Shown piece by piece: positions 36,647 through 45,825 of a stretch of DNA of 64,000 nucleotides. The DNA is taken from NCBI GenBank assembly GCA_905209075.1, contig CAJLRL010000005.1, positions 45,928-109,927 of the forward strand, given 5' to 3'. The position numbers and the translations under genes are program-made. The stretch is from an uncultured Lachnospiraceae bacterium (GTDB taxonomy: Bacteria > Bacillota > Clostridia > Lachnospirales > Lachnospiraceae). Position 1 is the first letter of the stretch. Every line of letters starts with the position of its first letter. The notes beneath the pieces were generated by a model. It did no database searches, had not been told where the DNA came from, and saw only the letters and a program-made list of their open reading frames with translations.

Positions 36647-37804
36647 TTATTTAACAAGATTCTGGACAAGTTCATCCATCTGCGCCCTTGAATTTTCATT
36701 TAATGTGGATTTAATTGTTACAACAGGCTCTATCATTTCAATGTTTTTGAAGCCTTCCACTATTGCTTTCATCTGCTTAGCCGCTGTAGGAGCCCATGTT
36801 CCGTTTTCCATGAACGCAACCTTTCGTTTCTGGTATGCCTTTGCTTTAAGATGATGTAAGAAATCCTCCATCGGTGGGAAAATTCCAGCATCATATGTAC
36901 AAGTGCAAAGTACAAGTCTGTCATATCTGAAAGCATCCTCTACAGCCTCAGCCATGTCATCCCTGCAAAGATCTGTAAATGCAACCTTTACCCCTGTGGC
37001 TTTAAGTTTCTCGACCAGCTCTTCCGCTGCCTTTTTAGTGTTTCCATGAATGGATGCACATGCAACTAAAATTCCCTCATCTTCCGGCTCATAGCTGCTC
37101 CATGTATTGTATTTATCAATGTAATATCCTAAGTTTTCCTTTAAGATCGGTCCATGAAGAGGACAGATTATGTTTATATCAAGCCCTGCTGCTTTCTTGA
37201 GTACAGCCTGAACCTGTGCACCATATTTTCCAACAATATTAAAATAATAACGTCTTGCCTCACAGGCCCAGTCCTCATCAGTATCAAGTGCTCCGAACTT
37301 TCCGAAGCCATCTGCTGAAAAAAGTACTTTGTCCTTTGATTCATACTCCATCATTACTTCCGGCCAGTGAACCATCGGTGCCATGACAAAAGTAAGCTCA
37401 TGCTCTCCAAGTGAAAGTGTATCACCCTCAGCCACAACGACTTTTCTATCTGTGAGATCTATATCAAAAAACTGCGCCATCATCGGAAAAGTCTTTGCAT
37501 TCCCTACGATTTTCATATCAGGATAAGCCTCTGCTGCTTTCTGGATATTTGAAGCATGATCCGGTTCCATATGTGAAACTATCAGATAATCCGGCTTTCT
37601 ATCACCCAATGCAGCACGGAGATTTTCAAACCATTTATCAGTAACTCTTGCATCTGCCGTATCCATGATTGCAATCTTTTCATCCATGATCACATATGAA
37701 TTATAAGATACTCCGTTAGGTACGACATACTGGCTCTCAAATAAGTCGATATCCTTGTCATCTACACCAATATAGATGATGCTGTCTGTAATTTTGTTGT
37801 CCAT
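36647..37804 (-). CDS. fprA: A-type flavodiiron protein (oxygen/nitric oxide reductase)
   Basis: 385 residues. The N-terminal metallo-beta-lactamase-like domain holds the diiron ligands in SHMEPDHASN and PLHGPI; the C-terminal flavodoxin domain (from about 255) has ACASIHGNTKKAAEEL for FMN binding. These proteins reduce O2 to water, or NO to N2O, and protect anaerobes. ACAGGAGG precedes the ATG. A rubredoxin or flavorubredoxin reductase partner is not seen nearby. Confidence 0.93.
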   Translation of the reverse strand: MDNKITDSIIYIGVDDKDIDLFESQYVVPNGVSYNSYVIMDEKIAIMDTADARVTDKWFENLRAALGDRKPDYLIVSHMEPDHASNIQKAAEAYPDMKIVGNAKTFPMMAQFFDIDLTDRKVVVAEGDTLSLGEHELTFVMAPMVHWPEVMMEYESKDKVLFSADGFGKFGALDTDEDWACEARRYYFNIVGKYGAQVQAVLKKAAGLDINIICPLHGPILKENLGYYIDKYNTWSSYEPEDEGILVACASIHGNTKKAAEELVEKLKATGVKVAFTDLCRDDMAEAVEDAFRYDRLVLCTCTYDAGIFPPMEDFLHHLKAKAYQKRKVAFMENGTWAPTAAKQMKAIVEGFKNIEMIEPVVTIKSTLNENSRAQMDELVQNLVK

Positions 37805-37836
37805 TATAGTTATCCTCCTGTTTGTCTTATAACCAA

Positions 37837-37865
37837 ATTATAAGTCCGAAAGTACCAAATCGCAA
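37837..37865 (-). promoter_or_regulatory. Promoter of the flavodiiron protein gene
   Basis: Minus-strand TTGCGA, 17 bases, TATAAT, 35 bases before the ATG. The rest of the 37805-38044 gap holds no other gene or structure that I can support. Confidence 0.7.
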
Positions 37866-38044
37866 CTATGATTTTGTTAAAATTTTATTACATTTTATAT
37901 ATGCCGTTTCTGCAGTTCTATACAATACTACCATCGTGCATCCGTACATTTTTCTGTCTCTATTTATTTCTTAACTCTCAATCACTTCCCCTTAATTCCG
38001 TACCATCTGTTTCTAATCTATAAATTTTAAGATAATACCTTGTT

Positions 38045-38707
38045 TTATATTTCTATTCCCCCATCCACTATCCGTATAACTCTATCAAATCTTTCCGCAA
38101 TTGCATTATCATGCGTAACAATTACAGTTATCACATTTTTATTTTTTAGCTGCATAAAAATATCCAATACTTTTTCATTCATTTTTTCATCCAGGGCACT
38201 CGTCGGCTCATCTGCCAGAATTATCTCCGGTTCCTTAACCAATGCCCTTGCAATGGCTGTCCTTTGCTTTTCCCCGCCGGATAACAAACTGACGGATTTA
38301 TCCTTGATGTCTGACAGCCCGGCAAATTCAAGAATTTCCATAACTTTTTCTTCCATCTCAAGTCGTTTTTCTCCCCTGTATTTTAATGGCAGAGAAACAT
38401 TCTCATATACACTTAATTCAGGTATCAGCTCATTATTCTGTGGTATTATGCCTATTCTTTTTTCCAGAAAAACGCGTCTTTTTCTTTCAGAAGTATTAAC
38501 CTGCTTATCGTTATATATTATCTTTCCAGAATCACAGGTAAGTACTCCTCCTATTATTTTAAGCAGCGTTGATTTACCCGATCCGTTTTTACCCAGTATA
38601 ACCGTAACTTCACCCTCGTTCAGTTCCAGATTTATATCTTTTAAAACCTCTAATGAGGCTCCCTCTGATTTAAAGCTTTTTGATACATTTTCTATAATCA
38701 ATGGCAT
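38045..38707 (-). CDS. ABC transporter ATPase of permease module 2 (LolD/MacB type)
   Basis: 220 residues with Walker A GKNGSGKST, signature LLSGGEKQRTAIAR, Walker B IILADEPTSALD and the H-loop THD. Size and sequence place it with LolD/MacB-type and bacteriocin-immunity ATPases. Starts four bases after permease B2. It is the last gene of module 2 (permease A2, permease B2, ATPase 2), a paralog of the module at 41.7-44.6 kb. Confidence 0.92.
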   Translation of the reverse strand: MPLIIENVSKSFKSEGASLEVLKDINLELNEGEVTVILGKNGSGKSTLLKIIGGVLTCDSGKIIYNDKQVNTSERKRRVFLEKRIGIIPQNNELIPELSVYENVSLPLKYRGEKRLEMEEKVMEILEFAGLSDIKDKSVSLLSGGEKQRTAIARALVKEPEIILADEPTSALDEKMNEKVLDIFMQLKNKNVITVIVTHDNAIAERFDRVIRIVDGGIEI

Positions 38708-38710
38708 ATT

Positions 38711-39979
38711 TTATTTACTCCTTAATAGATGATCAATATCCTGATCTAACATTTTTCTTAATATAACCTTATCAATAATTGTGTTTATGACTATATATAT
38801 AATAGAAGCAATTACCACAAACATATTAAATTGCTGCATACACATCAGCAAAAATACCGCTCCGGCTATTCCTGACAACATAAATACAGATTTGTATATA
38901 AATACCGCATTAAATAAAATATTCTCATTGCATCCATTTAATATCTGCACTCCAAAATAATTGGACAGCATCTTAAACAGATTAACAGAAAAGCACCAGT
39001 TTATGATCGTCAACACCAGAAAAACAATACCCACCAATAAGAAAAACATATTTTTTCCCATATAACATGACAGGATCAACGATGTGTCCAGGAAAGACGC
39101 ATTTGGAGTTACTATCTGAATATCAAACATACTATACCGGTTCGTAAGCTGTTCTATATATGCGGTAAATTCAGCCAATGAATAATTCTCCGTCAAAACC
39201 GCATTTCCTTCTATTTTCTCTTCATATGATTCTGCCTGATACATTAATTCATCCCATGTTGTGGGAGGATCATCCATTATTATGCTGGGAGATATCATGT
39301 ATCTGTCCAGATAAATAATTCCACCCTGACTTATGATTGCAGTATCTGCTTCCAGAAAACCGATAACTTCATAGTCTTTAGGCTCAAACAGGTATTCTGC
39401 GCTGAATCTGTCTCCTACTTCGTAATAGTCCTTATACTCTGCACCTAAAATAACCGGTATTATCTGGTTATCTTCAAAATCATCATCATTAAACAATCTG
39501 CCGTCCGTAACCTTAAAATCATAGTAATCCTGAGTATTTTTCCCTATTGTGACATTTTTGATAGCATATTTAATCGTACCGTCATCATCTTCGTAATACT
39601 CCGGTTCCCCATCCTCGTATCCACACGCAAAAATATTTGTACCTATCCGATTTTCCATATATATACACTGCTCGAATTTGTCCAGATACATAAATTTATC
39701 ACTGTTATTAAGTGCCTTATAGAAAAGTTTCATATTTTCTAAATGACTCTCATCCTTAAAATATGATGAAAAATTTTGAATTTCTACAATTGTGTTTGAA
39801 AGCTGATATTCCTTTTGTGGATCTAACTTATCTACTGACTGCTTCTGATCATTATAAAAAACAGAGATATTATCAAACAATATTCCTATCAAAATAAAGC
39901 CGCAAAGTAAAATAATACAATTTACAGTAAAATTTTCTCTATTTTTGCGGTATATATACTTTACTATATCCTTAATCAT
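38711..39979 (-). CDS. MacB/FtsX-like permease B2
   Basis: 422 residues: one N-terminal membrane segment, an extracellular domain of about 250 residues (with IIPVILGAEYKDYYEVGD) and three C-terminal membrane segments, the MacB topology. The extracellular VILGxEY...GD region aligns with permease B1 at 42.4-43.6 kb, so the two are paralogs. Start set at 39979, nine bases after GGAG and eight bases inside the end of permease A2. MacB-type exporters use mechanotransmission rather than a channel; substrate unknown. Confidence 0.8.
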   Translation of the reverse strand: MIKDIVKYIYRKNRENFTVNCIILLCGFILIGILFDNISVFYNDQKQSVDKLDPQKEYQLSNTIVEIQNFSSYFKDESHLENMKLFYKALNNSDKFMYLDKFEQCIYMENRIGTNIFACGYEDGEPEYYEDDDGTIKYAIKNVTIGKNTQDYYDFKVTDGRLFNDDDFEDNQIIPVILGAEYKDYYEVGDRFSAEYLFEPKDYEVIGFLEADTAIISQGGIIYLDRYMISPSIIMDDPPTTWDELMYQAESYEEKIEGNAVLTENYSLAEFTAYIEQLTNRYSMFDIQIVTPNASFLDTSLILSCYMGKNMFFLLVGIVFLVLTIINWCFSVNLFKMLSNYFGVQILNGCNENILFNAVFIYKSVFMLSGIAGAVFLLMCMQQFNMFVVIASIIYIVINTIIDKVILRKMLDQDIDHLLRSK

Positions 39980-40940
39980 AGAAAAGTTCTCCACTTCTTA
40001 AAATATTCCGTATTTTTCTTTCTAAAACAATCAGCAAAAAAACTATTAAAAACGCAATCATCATGATCATAAAGATAATATGCGATATCCCAATATATAA
40101 TCGGCCGTCAGCCAGAGAAAATATTGCCGTACCGGCTATAACCGGAACTAAAATATACTTTAGCTGCTCCTTAAAAATATTATAGACAATATACGACCGG
40201 CGAAATCCCATTATTCCATAAGCCTTGATCTTGTTACTCTGGTTTCCCAGATACATATATAAAAGACTCACAACACAAAACAGTGTTAATGCCACACAGC
40301 AATATGCTATAACAAACACCGCCACCTTATAGTTGATTACCCTGTGTACACCTACGACCGGAACATCATAAATCTGTATATCTGCATTATCTATAGCTGA
40401 ACTGGTTTTATTATTTGTCGAAAGAACAAACAAAGTATTCTCTATCGCCATATACTTCGCCACATTCTTCATATTAAAAAATATCATCTTATCAAGTGGA
40501 GAAGCTATATCCATCCCGACTATTCCTATAACTTCGAAATCAACTCCCCCATAATTAAAAATATTTTTTCCATCAATTTTTTTTACTGATGATTCATGTT
40601 CACTTCCAATTACTACATAATTATTATTTTCCTTAAAATCACCTTTTCTAAAAAATCGCCCCTTTTTCATCGGAAGAGAGTATCTTTTATTGAAATATAC
40701 TGCTCTGTAATCATTATTTATTTCCCCAAAGAAAACCTCATTATGTGATAATTTTTCCGTTATTTTATCAACTTCATTTATATCATTTACTTTAAAATAA
40801 ACAGAATTATCCTTATACAATCCATTTGTCAGATCACTTAGGTATTCATATTTCGAATACTGAACTACAATTAATGCAATTATTACTCCAAATATCAGGC
40901 TGCTTGCTGCTGTGAGTATATTTATTTTCTTTTTACTCAT
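39972..40940 (-). CDS. MacB/FtsX-like permease A2
   Basis: 322 residues with N-terminal membrane segment, extracellular domain and three C-terminal segments. The stretch PMKKGRFFRKGDFK to VIGIVGMD aligns with permease A1 (PMRYGHFFTKAELK to VIGIIGYD). GAGGAG precedes the ATG. A hairpin separates it from the secreted-protein gene upstream. Confidence 0.8.
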   Translation of the reverse strand: MSKKKINILTAASSLIFGVIIALIVVQYSKYEYLSDLTNGLYKDNSVYFKVNDINEVDKITEKLSHNEVFFGEINNDYRAVYFNKRYSLPMKKGRFFRKGDFKENNNYVVIGSEHESSVKKIDGKNIFNYGGVDFEVIGIVGMDIASPLDKMIFFNMKNVAKYMAIENTLFVLSTNNKTSSAIDNADIQIYDVPVVGVHRVINYKVAVFVIAYCCVALTLFCVVSLLYMYLGNQSNKIKAYGIMGFRRSYIVYNIFKEQLKYILVPVIAGTAIFSLADGRLYIGISHIIFMIMMIAFLIVFLLIVLERKIRNILRSGELFYD

Positions 40941-40954
40941 TTATACACTCCTCG

Positions 40955-40990
40955 TTAAAAACCAGCTAATCATTTGTGGATTAGCCGGTT
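40955..40990 (-). terminator. Terminator-like hairpin between the secreted-protein gene and permease A2
   Basis: Minus-strand AACCGGCTAATC pairs with GATTAGCTGGTT (one G-T pair) and is followed by TTTTTAACG. It lies right after the secreted-protein stop and before the permease start, so most transcripts may stop here, giving more secreted protein than transporter. Confidence 0.85.
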
Positions 40991-40995
40991 CTCTT

Positions 40996-41517
40996 TTATT
41001 CCTTTGTTGACCAATATGAACGCATTGAATATAATGGTTCATTAGCCAAAAAACTTTTTTTTGTTTTTATATATGAATTTCCATTTTTCATTCCACTTGT
41101 TTCATGCTCATATACCTTACCTGTAAAAACTGAGTTTACAACCTTTACCGTTGTCCTTATCGGTCCATCCATTTTTCCTTTTTTATTATATGATCTTGAT
41201 TGTGCTGCTGCTTTCCACTTTGTATCTGAATCGCAATATTCTTTAGCGGCCCGATGCCAGATAGTATATCCCCCATCAATTTTTGTTTTTCGCCATTCTG
41301 CATTAGTCAATTCCGATAAAAGTGAGACATTATCTGGTTTTTTATCACTCCATATGTATTCATGCACGGTTACCCCACCTGCTGTATACTGCCTCTCTTT
41401 CGCATCAGACAAATAAACCATATTTGAATCTGACATTGATGCAGATACTGACGCACATGGTGTAATCAACATACTTCCAATAAGCACACTTGTTAACGCT
41501 TTTTTTATTCTTCTCAT
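40996..41517 (-). CDS. Secreted protein of unknown function, 173 residues
   Basis: Signal peptide (about residues 1-27, ending VSAS) and a mature part of about 145 residues rich in K, S, T, W and Y, with no transmembrane segment and no lipobox. I do not recognise a family; the ending SYWSTKE and the operon (secreted product, terminator, exporter-like genes) recall bacteriocin or immunity loci, but the sequence does not match the lactococcin 972 pattern. AGAGG precedes the ATG. It sits behind a copy of the shared promoter box. Confidence 0.75.
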   Translation of the reverse strand: MRRIKKALTSVLIGSMLITPCASVSASMSDSNMVYLSDAKERQYTAGGVTVHEYIWSDKKPDNVSLLSELTNAEWRKTKIDGGYTIWHRAAKEYCDSDTKWKAAAQSRSYNKKGKMDGPIRTTVKVVNSVFTGKVYEHETSGMKNGNSYIKTKKSFLANEPLYSMRSYWSTKE

Positions 41518-41560
41518 GACTTATTTTCCTCTTTTCGTTTAATTTATAAATATCTATGAG

Positions 41561-41622
41561 TTTATAATAAATAATAAATCTGAAGAATCACCTTAAATCT
41601 TTCTGAATTTTTCTGAATTTTC
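41561..41622 (-). promoter_or_regulatory. Shared promoter box, copy 2 (before the secreted-protein gene)
   Basis: Minus strand: two direct repeats AATTCAGAAA with a ten-base period, then GATTTAAGG, ATTCTTCAGATTTAT and a TATTATAAAC -10 region. It is very similar to copy 1 at 46139-46200. Tandem repeats abutting a weak -35 fit activation by the OmpR-type regulator encoded at 47.5 kb. Confidence 0.65.
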
Positions 41623-41653
41623 AGCTTCTTTATTCTACAATCTTCAATCCTCG

Positions 41654-41699
41654 TTTTATTACTTCTATTGCATCAGAAATATCTTACTGTGAATATACC
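41654..41699 (-). pseudogene. Fragment of a duplicated lipoprotein gene
   Basis: 46 bases align with 45641-45686, inside the lipoprotein gene at 45383-45802, with roughly eight mismatches. In translation the source YSQQDISDAIDVVK becomes YSQ-stop-DISDAIEVIK. The fragment begins exactly at the ATPase 1 stop codon and lacks the signal sequence, so it is a remnant left when the module was duplicated. Confidence 0.8.
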
Positions 41700-42370
41700 T
41701 AACAGTTACGATATATGTAACCATCCTGCATGCGTATTATACGAGATGCGCACTGTGCAAGTTCCTTATCATGTGTTACCATGATTATCGTAATACCTTT
41801 TCCGTTTAATTTCTGTAAAATATCCATGACCATATTTCCGTTCTCCCCATCGAGCGCTCCGGTAGGCTCATCTGCAAGTATAAGCCTTGGCTCTGTTATT
41901 ATTGCCCGCGCTATCGCAGCTCTCTGGCACTGACCTCCTGACAATTCTCCGGGATACTTATTTTTCTGGTCGTATATTTCAAGTTCCTCAAGCACTGCCA
42001 TAACCCTGTTTTTCACATCACTTTTTGACATTTTACGGTAAGTAAGCGGCAGTGCCACATTGTCATATATAGACATATCCGGCACTAGAGCAAAATGCTG
42101 GACTACAAAGCCCATATTTTCGTTTCTGAATTCTGCAAGTTCATTGCTGTTTTTGGCAAGCACCGGCTTTCCGTCAAATATGTATTCTCCACTCTGCGGC
42201 TTAAGCAGCGTTCCAAGAACATTTAAAAGCGTTGTTTTTCCACAGCCGCTTTTTCCCATGACCGCAACAAATTCCTTATCCTCAATTTCCATGCTGACAT
42301 CATTAAGCGCCCTCTGTTTGTTTTTCCTGCCATATTCTACACATATATTGTTAAGTTTTATAAGGCTCAT
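41699..42370 (-). CDS. ABC transporter ATPase of permease module 1 (LolD/MacB type)
   Basis: 223 residues with Walker A GKSGCGKTT, signature LSGGQCQRAAIAR, Walker B LILADEPTGALD and THD. Start set at 42370, where ATG overlaps the permease B1 stop (ATGA) and AGGAGG precedes; a longer frame upstream is just the permease gene read out of frame. Forms module 1 with permeases A1 and B1. Confidence 0.92.
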   Translation of the reverse strand: MSLIKLNNICVEYGRKNKQRALNDVSMEIEDKEFVAVMGKSGCGKTTLLNVLGTLLKPQSGEYIFDGKPVLAKNSNELAEFRNENMGFVVQHFALVPDMSIYDNVALPLTYRKMSKSDVKNRVMAVLEELEIYDQKNKYPGELSGGQCQRAAIARAIITEPRLILADEPTGALDGENGNMVMDILQKLNGKGITIIMVTHDKELAQCASRIIRMQDGYIYRNC

Positions 42371-43644
42371 TCGTTTCCTCCTAAAAGACTTGAAATATCT
42401 ACTCTCTTCAAATTTACATAACAGACGATATAGCTTACTGCAAGTATAGCAAGCATAACTGCCTGTACAATAAGAATACTTAAGGCACCTGTATTTTTCA
42501 TTAAAAGAATCCATATCGTCACGATATCACTTATTCCTACTACCGACATATCAAATAAAAACAAAATCAATGCCAGTTTTCCCGGCTTCATTCCGCACAT
42601 TATATACACACCGAAATTAAAGTTTTCCTCCTGTATCAGATTGACAAGAACTATGGACAAAATACTTGTTATACAGATTATCATAACCACTATTATAATC
42701 ATCAGATATTTTGTGACCAACCCTGTCATAGATGCATACGTGGAAAACAAGTCAACATTTTCATCAGATGTATTATCGTTCATAAACCCTATATAATCTG
42801 TAGAGAGTCCACATTCTTCTATTATATTTTCCACGTCATCACAAACTTTCTGATATTGTCCATGTGTATAAATATATGACTGTATATACTGATCCGCTGC
42901 CTTTATTCCTACATCATCATATGAAAGATTCTCAAATGCCGGCATAAATATATATCTGCCGCATGAAGTCATATCGTTTTTTGAGTTGTCGTAAAAAAAT
43001 GAAGCATCCGACAAAAATCCGGCAACCTTAAATTTCATATTCTTGTACAAATATGAGCCTTCAAATATATCTCCGATATTATAATCCTGTGAATATTCGT
43101 TGCCGAGTATGACCGGAATTTCCTCAAATCCATATGTTTTATAGTCATTCTCACTGAAAAAATTTCCGGAGCTTAATGCGAGCTTATTCTGTGCAAAAAA
43201 TCCATTTGAAACCTGCATTGCTTTGACATCACTATATTTTGCCCCATCATATTCATATGTAGAAGATTCCTCATCTCCTTCTTCATAATTAATAAGGAAT
43301 TTATCATCAACTTGCACATTTTCCAACTCAATAAACTGTGATGCCTGAATAACATAGTCATCACCATATTTTTCATCCAGTTTTTTCAGTACATTACACA
43401 CCTTCTCAAATATATCGCCTCCATCATCCATATATGAATAGAAATCCACATCTGACATTGTCTCCGTCAATCTAAGCACCTTGCTTACCTCATCTGCTCT
43501 GCCGCTTTGTTCTTCGGATGCGATATCTGTCTTATGTCCCATACCAAGCACGATTCCTAAAAATATCGTCGACAGCACGAGCAAAAGCATCATTATAAGG
43601 TAAGTTCCCTTATGTTTTAAAAAAAATCTTATTAAATACTTCAT
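42367..43644 (-). CDS. MacB/FtsX-like permease B1
   Basis: 425 residues with one N-terminal membrane segment, an extracellular domain (IPVILGNEYSQDYNIGD) and three C-terminal segments. Start overlaps the permease A1 stop by four bases. Paralog of permease B2; the two differ most in the extracellular part, as expected if they recognise different substrates. Confidence 0.8.
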   Translation of the reverse strand: MKYLIRFFLKHKGTYLIMMLLLVLSTIFLGIVLGMGHKTDIASEEQSGRADEVSKVLRLTETMSDVDFYSYMDDGGDIFEKVCNVLKKLDEKYGDDYVIQASQFIELENVQVDDKFLINYEEGDEESSTYEYDGAKYSDVKAMQVSNGFFAQNKLALSSGNFFSENDYKTYGFEEIPVILGNEYSQDYNIGDIFEGSYLYKNMKFKVAGFLSDASFFYDNSKNDMTSCGRYIFMPAFENLSYDDVGIKAADQYIQSYIYTHGQYQKVCDDVENIIEECGLSTDYIGFMNDNTSDENVDLFSTYASMTGLVTKYLMIIIVVMIICITSILSIVLVNLIQEENFNFGVYIMCGMKPGKLALILFLFDMSVVGISDIVTIWILLMKNTGALSILIVQAVMLAILAVSYIVCYVNLKRVDISSLLGGNE

Positions 43645-44642
43645 TTTCTAACCGCCTCCGCTATCGGAACTCTCATGGCACTAAACACATTTATTATTAT
43701 AACAACGAGCATTACCGGTATTATCGTCATATATCCTATAAAAATCGCATACATATATTCTGAAAATGCAAGCATACATATGAGCGTGCTTAACACCATT
43801 GAAACCACCGTATACAATATATACTTTGCTAAAATATGCCCTAAAACCTGTAAATTTTTTGCTCCCACAAGCCTGCGTATACAGATTTCCCGCTGCTGGC
43901 GTTTTATCCACTGCACCGAAATTACTGCAATACATAAGAGATCACATACAAAAATTGCAATAAACCATCTGCCATATAATATGTCCACAAACACCGATTC
44001 CGAATATGCCGCTGTCCCGGCTCTTTGCTCTGCCAAAACTCCATTTTCCGAGAGATTTTCCGCAAACTGCTCATCTGCCCCTGTATCTTTACCCCAGATG
44101 TCAAGTGTGCATAAATTACCATCCGTTATTCCATCTGCCTGTCCCACAGATATATATATGTAATCATCAATGATCGTATCCCTGTCATAGCCTATGATAC
44201 CGATAACCCTGAAATATTTACCGTTTAACTTTATATATTTATTTCCATTTTGTTCCTTTATACTGCTTTCAATATTTTTTCCTATTACTGCCATGTTTTT
44301 ACCGCTTTTTAATTCTGCTTTAGTAAAAAAATGACCATAGCGCATAGGAAAATTAACAAATCGTTCATTATAATAGATTGCATTTACTTTATTTTTTCCG
44401 TACTGCTTTGTCATATATATAGCAACACGTGCCTTAGTATCATCTACCGCCTGCATGATCGCGTCCCGGTTTTTTATTCCATCCTCTACCGAATACAGCG
44501 TATAACTTTCACCGAAATAGCCGTTTGCCATTCCCTCTATCGCCTTACACTGTTCAATATGATACATCATTGTGACTGACACAACAGGCAAAAGTGTAAG
44601 CAGTACAATAAGTACCAATGTTATAAACTTACTTTTTCTCAT
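43641..44642 (-). CDS. MacB/FtsX-like permease A1
   Basis: 333 residues with MacB-like topology: N-terminal segment, extracellular domain with NFPMRYGHFF, three C-terminal segments. GGAG precedes the ATG. First gene of module 1, downstream of a hairpin that separates it from the lipoprotein genes. It and permease B1 may together equal one two-repeat permease of the bacteriocin-associated membrane protein kind; this is inference from topology. Confidence 0.8.
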   Translation of the reverse strand: MRKSKFITLVLIVLLTLLPVVSVTMMYHIEQCKAIEGMANGYFGESYTLYSVEDGIKNRDAIMQAVDDTKARVAIYMTKQYGKNKVNAIYYNERFVNFPMRYGHFFTKAELKSGKNMAVIGKNIESSIKEQNGNKYIKLNGKYFRVIGIIGYDRDTIIDDYIYISVGQADGITDGNLCTLDIWGKDTGADEQFAENLSENGVLAEQRAGTAAYSESVFVDILYGRWFIAIFVCDLLCIAVISVQWIKRQQREICIRRLVGAKNLQVLGHILAKYILYTVVSMVLSTLICMLAFSEYMYAIFIGYMTIIPVMLVVIIINVFSAMRVPIAEAVRK

Positions 44643-44656
44643 AATGTCTCCATGTA

Positions 44657-44720
44657 TAAAAGAGGCTAAAAGCCAATATCACAACCTCGATCCTGATACC
44701 GCACCATAAAGCCTCTTTTA
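44657..44720 (-). terminator. Attenuator-like hairpin between lipoprotein 2 and permease A1
   Basis: Minus-strand TAAAAGAGGCT pairs with AGCCTCTTTTA over an approximately 42-base loop. It holds the same position relative to module 1 as the 40955-40990 hairpin does to module 2. The T-run is short (TTTTA), so partial read-through is likely. Confidence 0.6.
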
Positions 44721-44751
44721 TTAAATATATGCCGCATTTTAATATGCGCAC

Positions 44752-45285
44752 TTAAATCTTTCTGTAGTTTTCTGTACTCTCATCACTTTGTACATTTTCA
44801 AAGCTATATGAAAGATCATTACACAATATATTACAGCTTTCTGCGCTATCCTCATCAAGAAGCTGCATTTTATACTTATACACTTCATTGTCTATTGTGT
44901 ATTCATCTTTATCCGCATCATAACTGTATTCCACCGACGAAGAGGCGTTATCCGTGTCCGCTGCACCATCGGCTTCTCTTAATCCTACAACAACAAAATC
45001 CTGTTCTTCCATTGTCGCACTTATCATCGCAGAACTTATGTCCTCGCTGTTTAAGGTGCCATCATTTGTAAGCACAACATACACAAGATTGAAATCATCG
45101 TCTTTTAACTGCTTTTGAAATTTGTAGCTGCTGTCATTATAGGTGTATGTTCCATCTGCATTGCATACATATACATTTTCACCTATCTTCACATAAGTTT
45201 TGTCCGTATTCTGAGCGGTTTTGGGATTTCCGCAACCTGCCAAAAGCGTTGCTGCTGCCATGATCAAAACTAACGATTGCTTCAT
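44752..45285 (-). CDS. Lipoprotein 2 of the permease island
   Basis: 177 residues. Signal peptide with lipobox LAGC, then an acidic mature part containing two similar units (about 38-75, YVCNADGTYTYNDSSYKFQKQL, and about 115-150, YSYDADKDEYTIDNEVYKYKMQL). No family recognised. Start at 45285 has GGAGG five bases upstream. Its position before permease A1 suggests a surface partner or sensor for the module. Confidence 0.8.
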   Translation of the reverse strand: MKQSLVLIMAAATLLAGCGNPKTAQNTDKTYVKIGENVYVCNADGTYTYNDSSYKFQKQLKDDDFNLVYVVLTNDGTLNSEDISSAMISATMEEQDFVVVGLREADGAADTDNASSSVEYSYDADKDEYTIDNEVYKYKMQLLDEDSAESCNILCNDLSYSFENVQSDESTENYRKI

Positions 45286-45382
45286 ATTGGCCTCCTTTGT
45301 CAAACCTTGTCTTTTTGAAACTTATATGTCTATATTAGTAATTTTTCCCTAAAAAATCACTATGGTTTTCTTTAAAAATTTC

Positions 45383-45802
45383 TTAAAATCCCTGATCGGC
45401 TATCGCCCATTTGCCGCCATCATTTCTGACCAATATCCAGTTCCAATCCGTGTATTCTGTATCAGGTTCAAATGATTTGTCTGATCCACCATCGCTATCT
45501 GTGTGAAATGCTGACCTCAATACCAGTACTTCGTCCGCATTATTTCTATCTGCCCATTCCTGATAAGACTGGCTTGTCTCATCCCCGGCATAGTATAGTT
45601 TTTTTAAAGTAAAACCAGAGTTATTCTGTTTAAAATCAGATTTTACTACATCTATCGCATCGGAAATATCCTGCTGTGAATATAGCGTTGATGATACTTC
45701 AGTTGTCCAGACATTATCCTTATCACTTGAGCAGGCGCATAAACTCATCAGCATAATTCCTGCCATTGCAATGATGTATTTTGCTTTATTTTTGTGCTTC
45801 AT
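45383..45802 (-). CDS. Lipoprotein 1 of the permease island
   Basis: 139 residues with lipobox LCAC at about residues 21-24. The mature part (QQDISDAIDVVKSDF, then WNWILVRNDGGKWAIADQGF at the end) looks like a small cystatin/NTF2-type fold found in clostridial lipoproteins; this is a weak impression. A fragment of a second copy lies at 41654. The gene follows a decayed secreted-peptide gene and promoter-box copy 1. Confidence 0.75.
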   Translation of the reverse strand: MKHKNKAKYIIAMAGIMLMSLCACSSDKDNVWTTEVSSTLYSQQDISDAIDVVKSDFKQNNSGFTLKKLYYAGDETSQSYQEWADRNNADEVLVLRSAFHTDSDGGSDKSFEPDTEYTDWNWILVRNDGGKWAIADQGF

Positions 45803-45825
45803 ACTAAATTATTCTTATCCCTTTA

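Noticed and set aside
40996..41517. Lactococcin 972-family bacteriocin
   Set aside because: The mature part is too long and lacks the WxxG and terminal YY-F pattern of that family; only the operon layout is similar.
42371..42514. N-terminal extension of ATPase 1
   Set aside because: The 48 extra codons are the permease B1 gene read in another frame; the ATGA overlap and AGGAGG fix the start at 42370.
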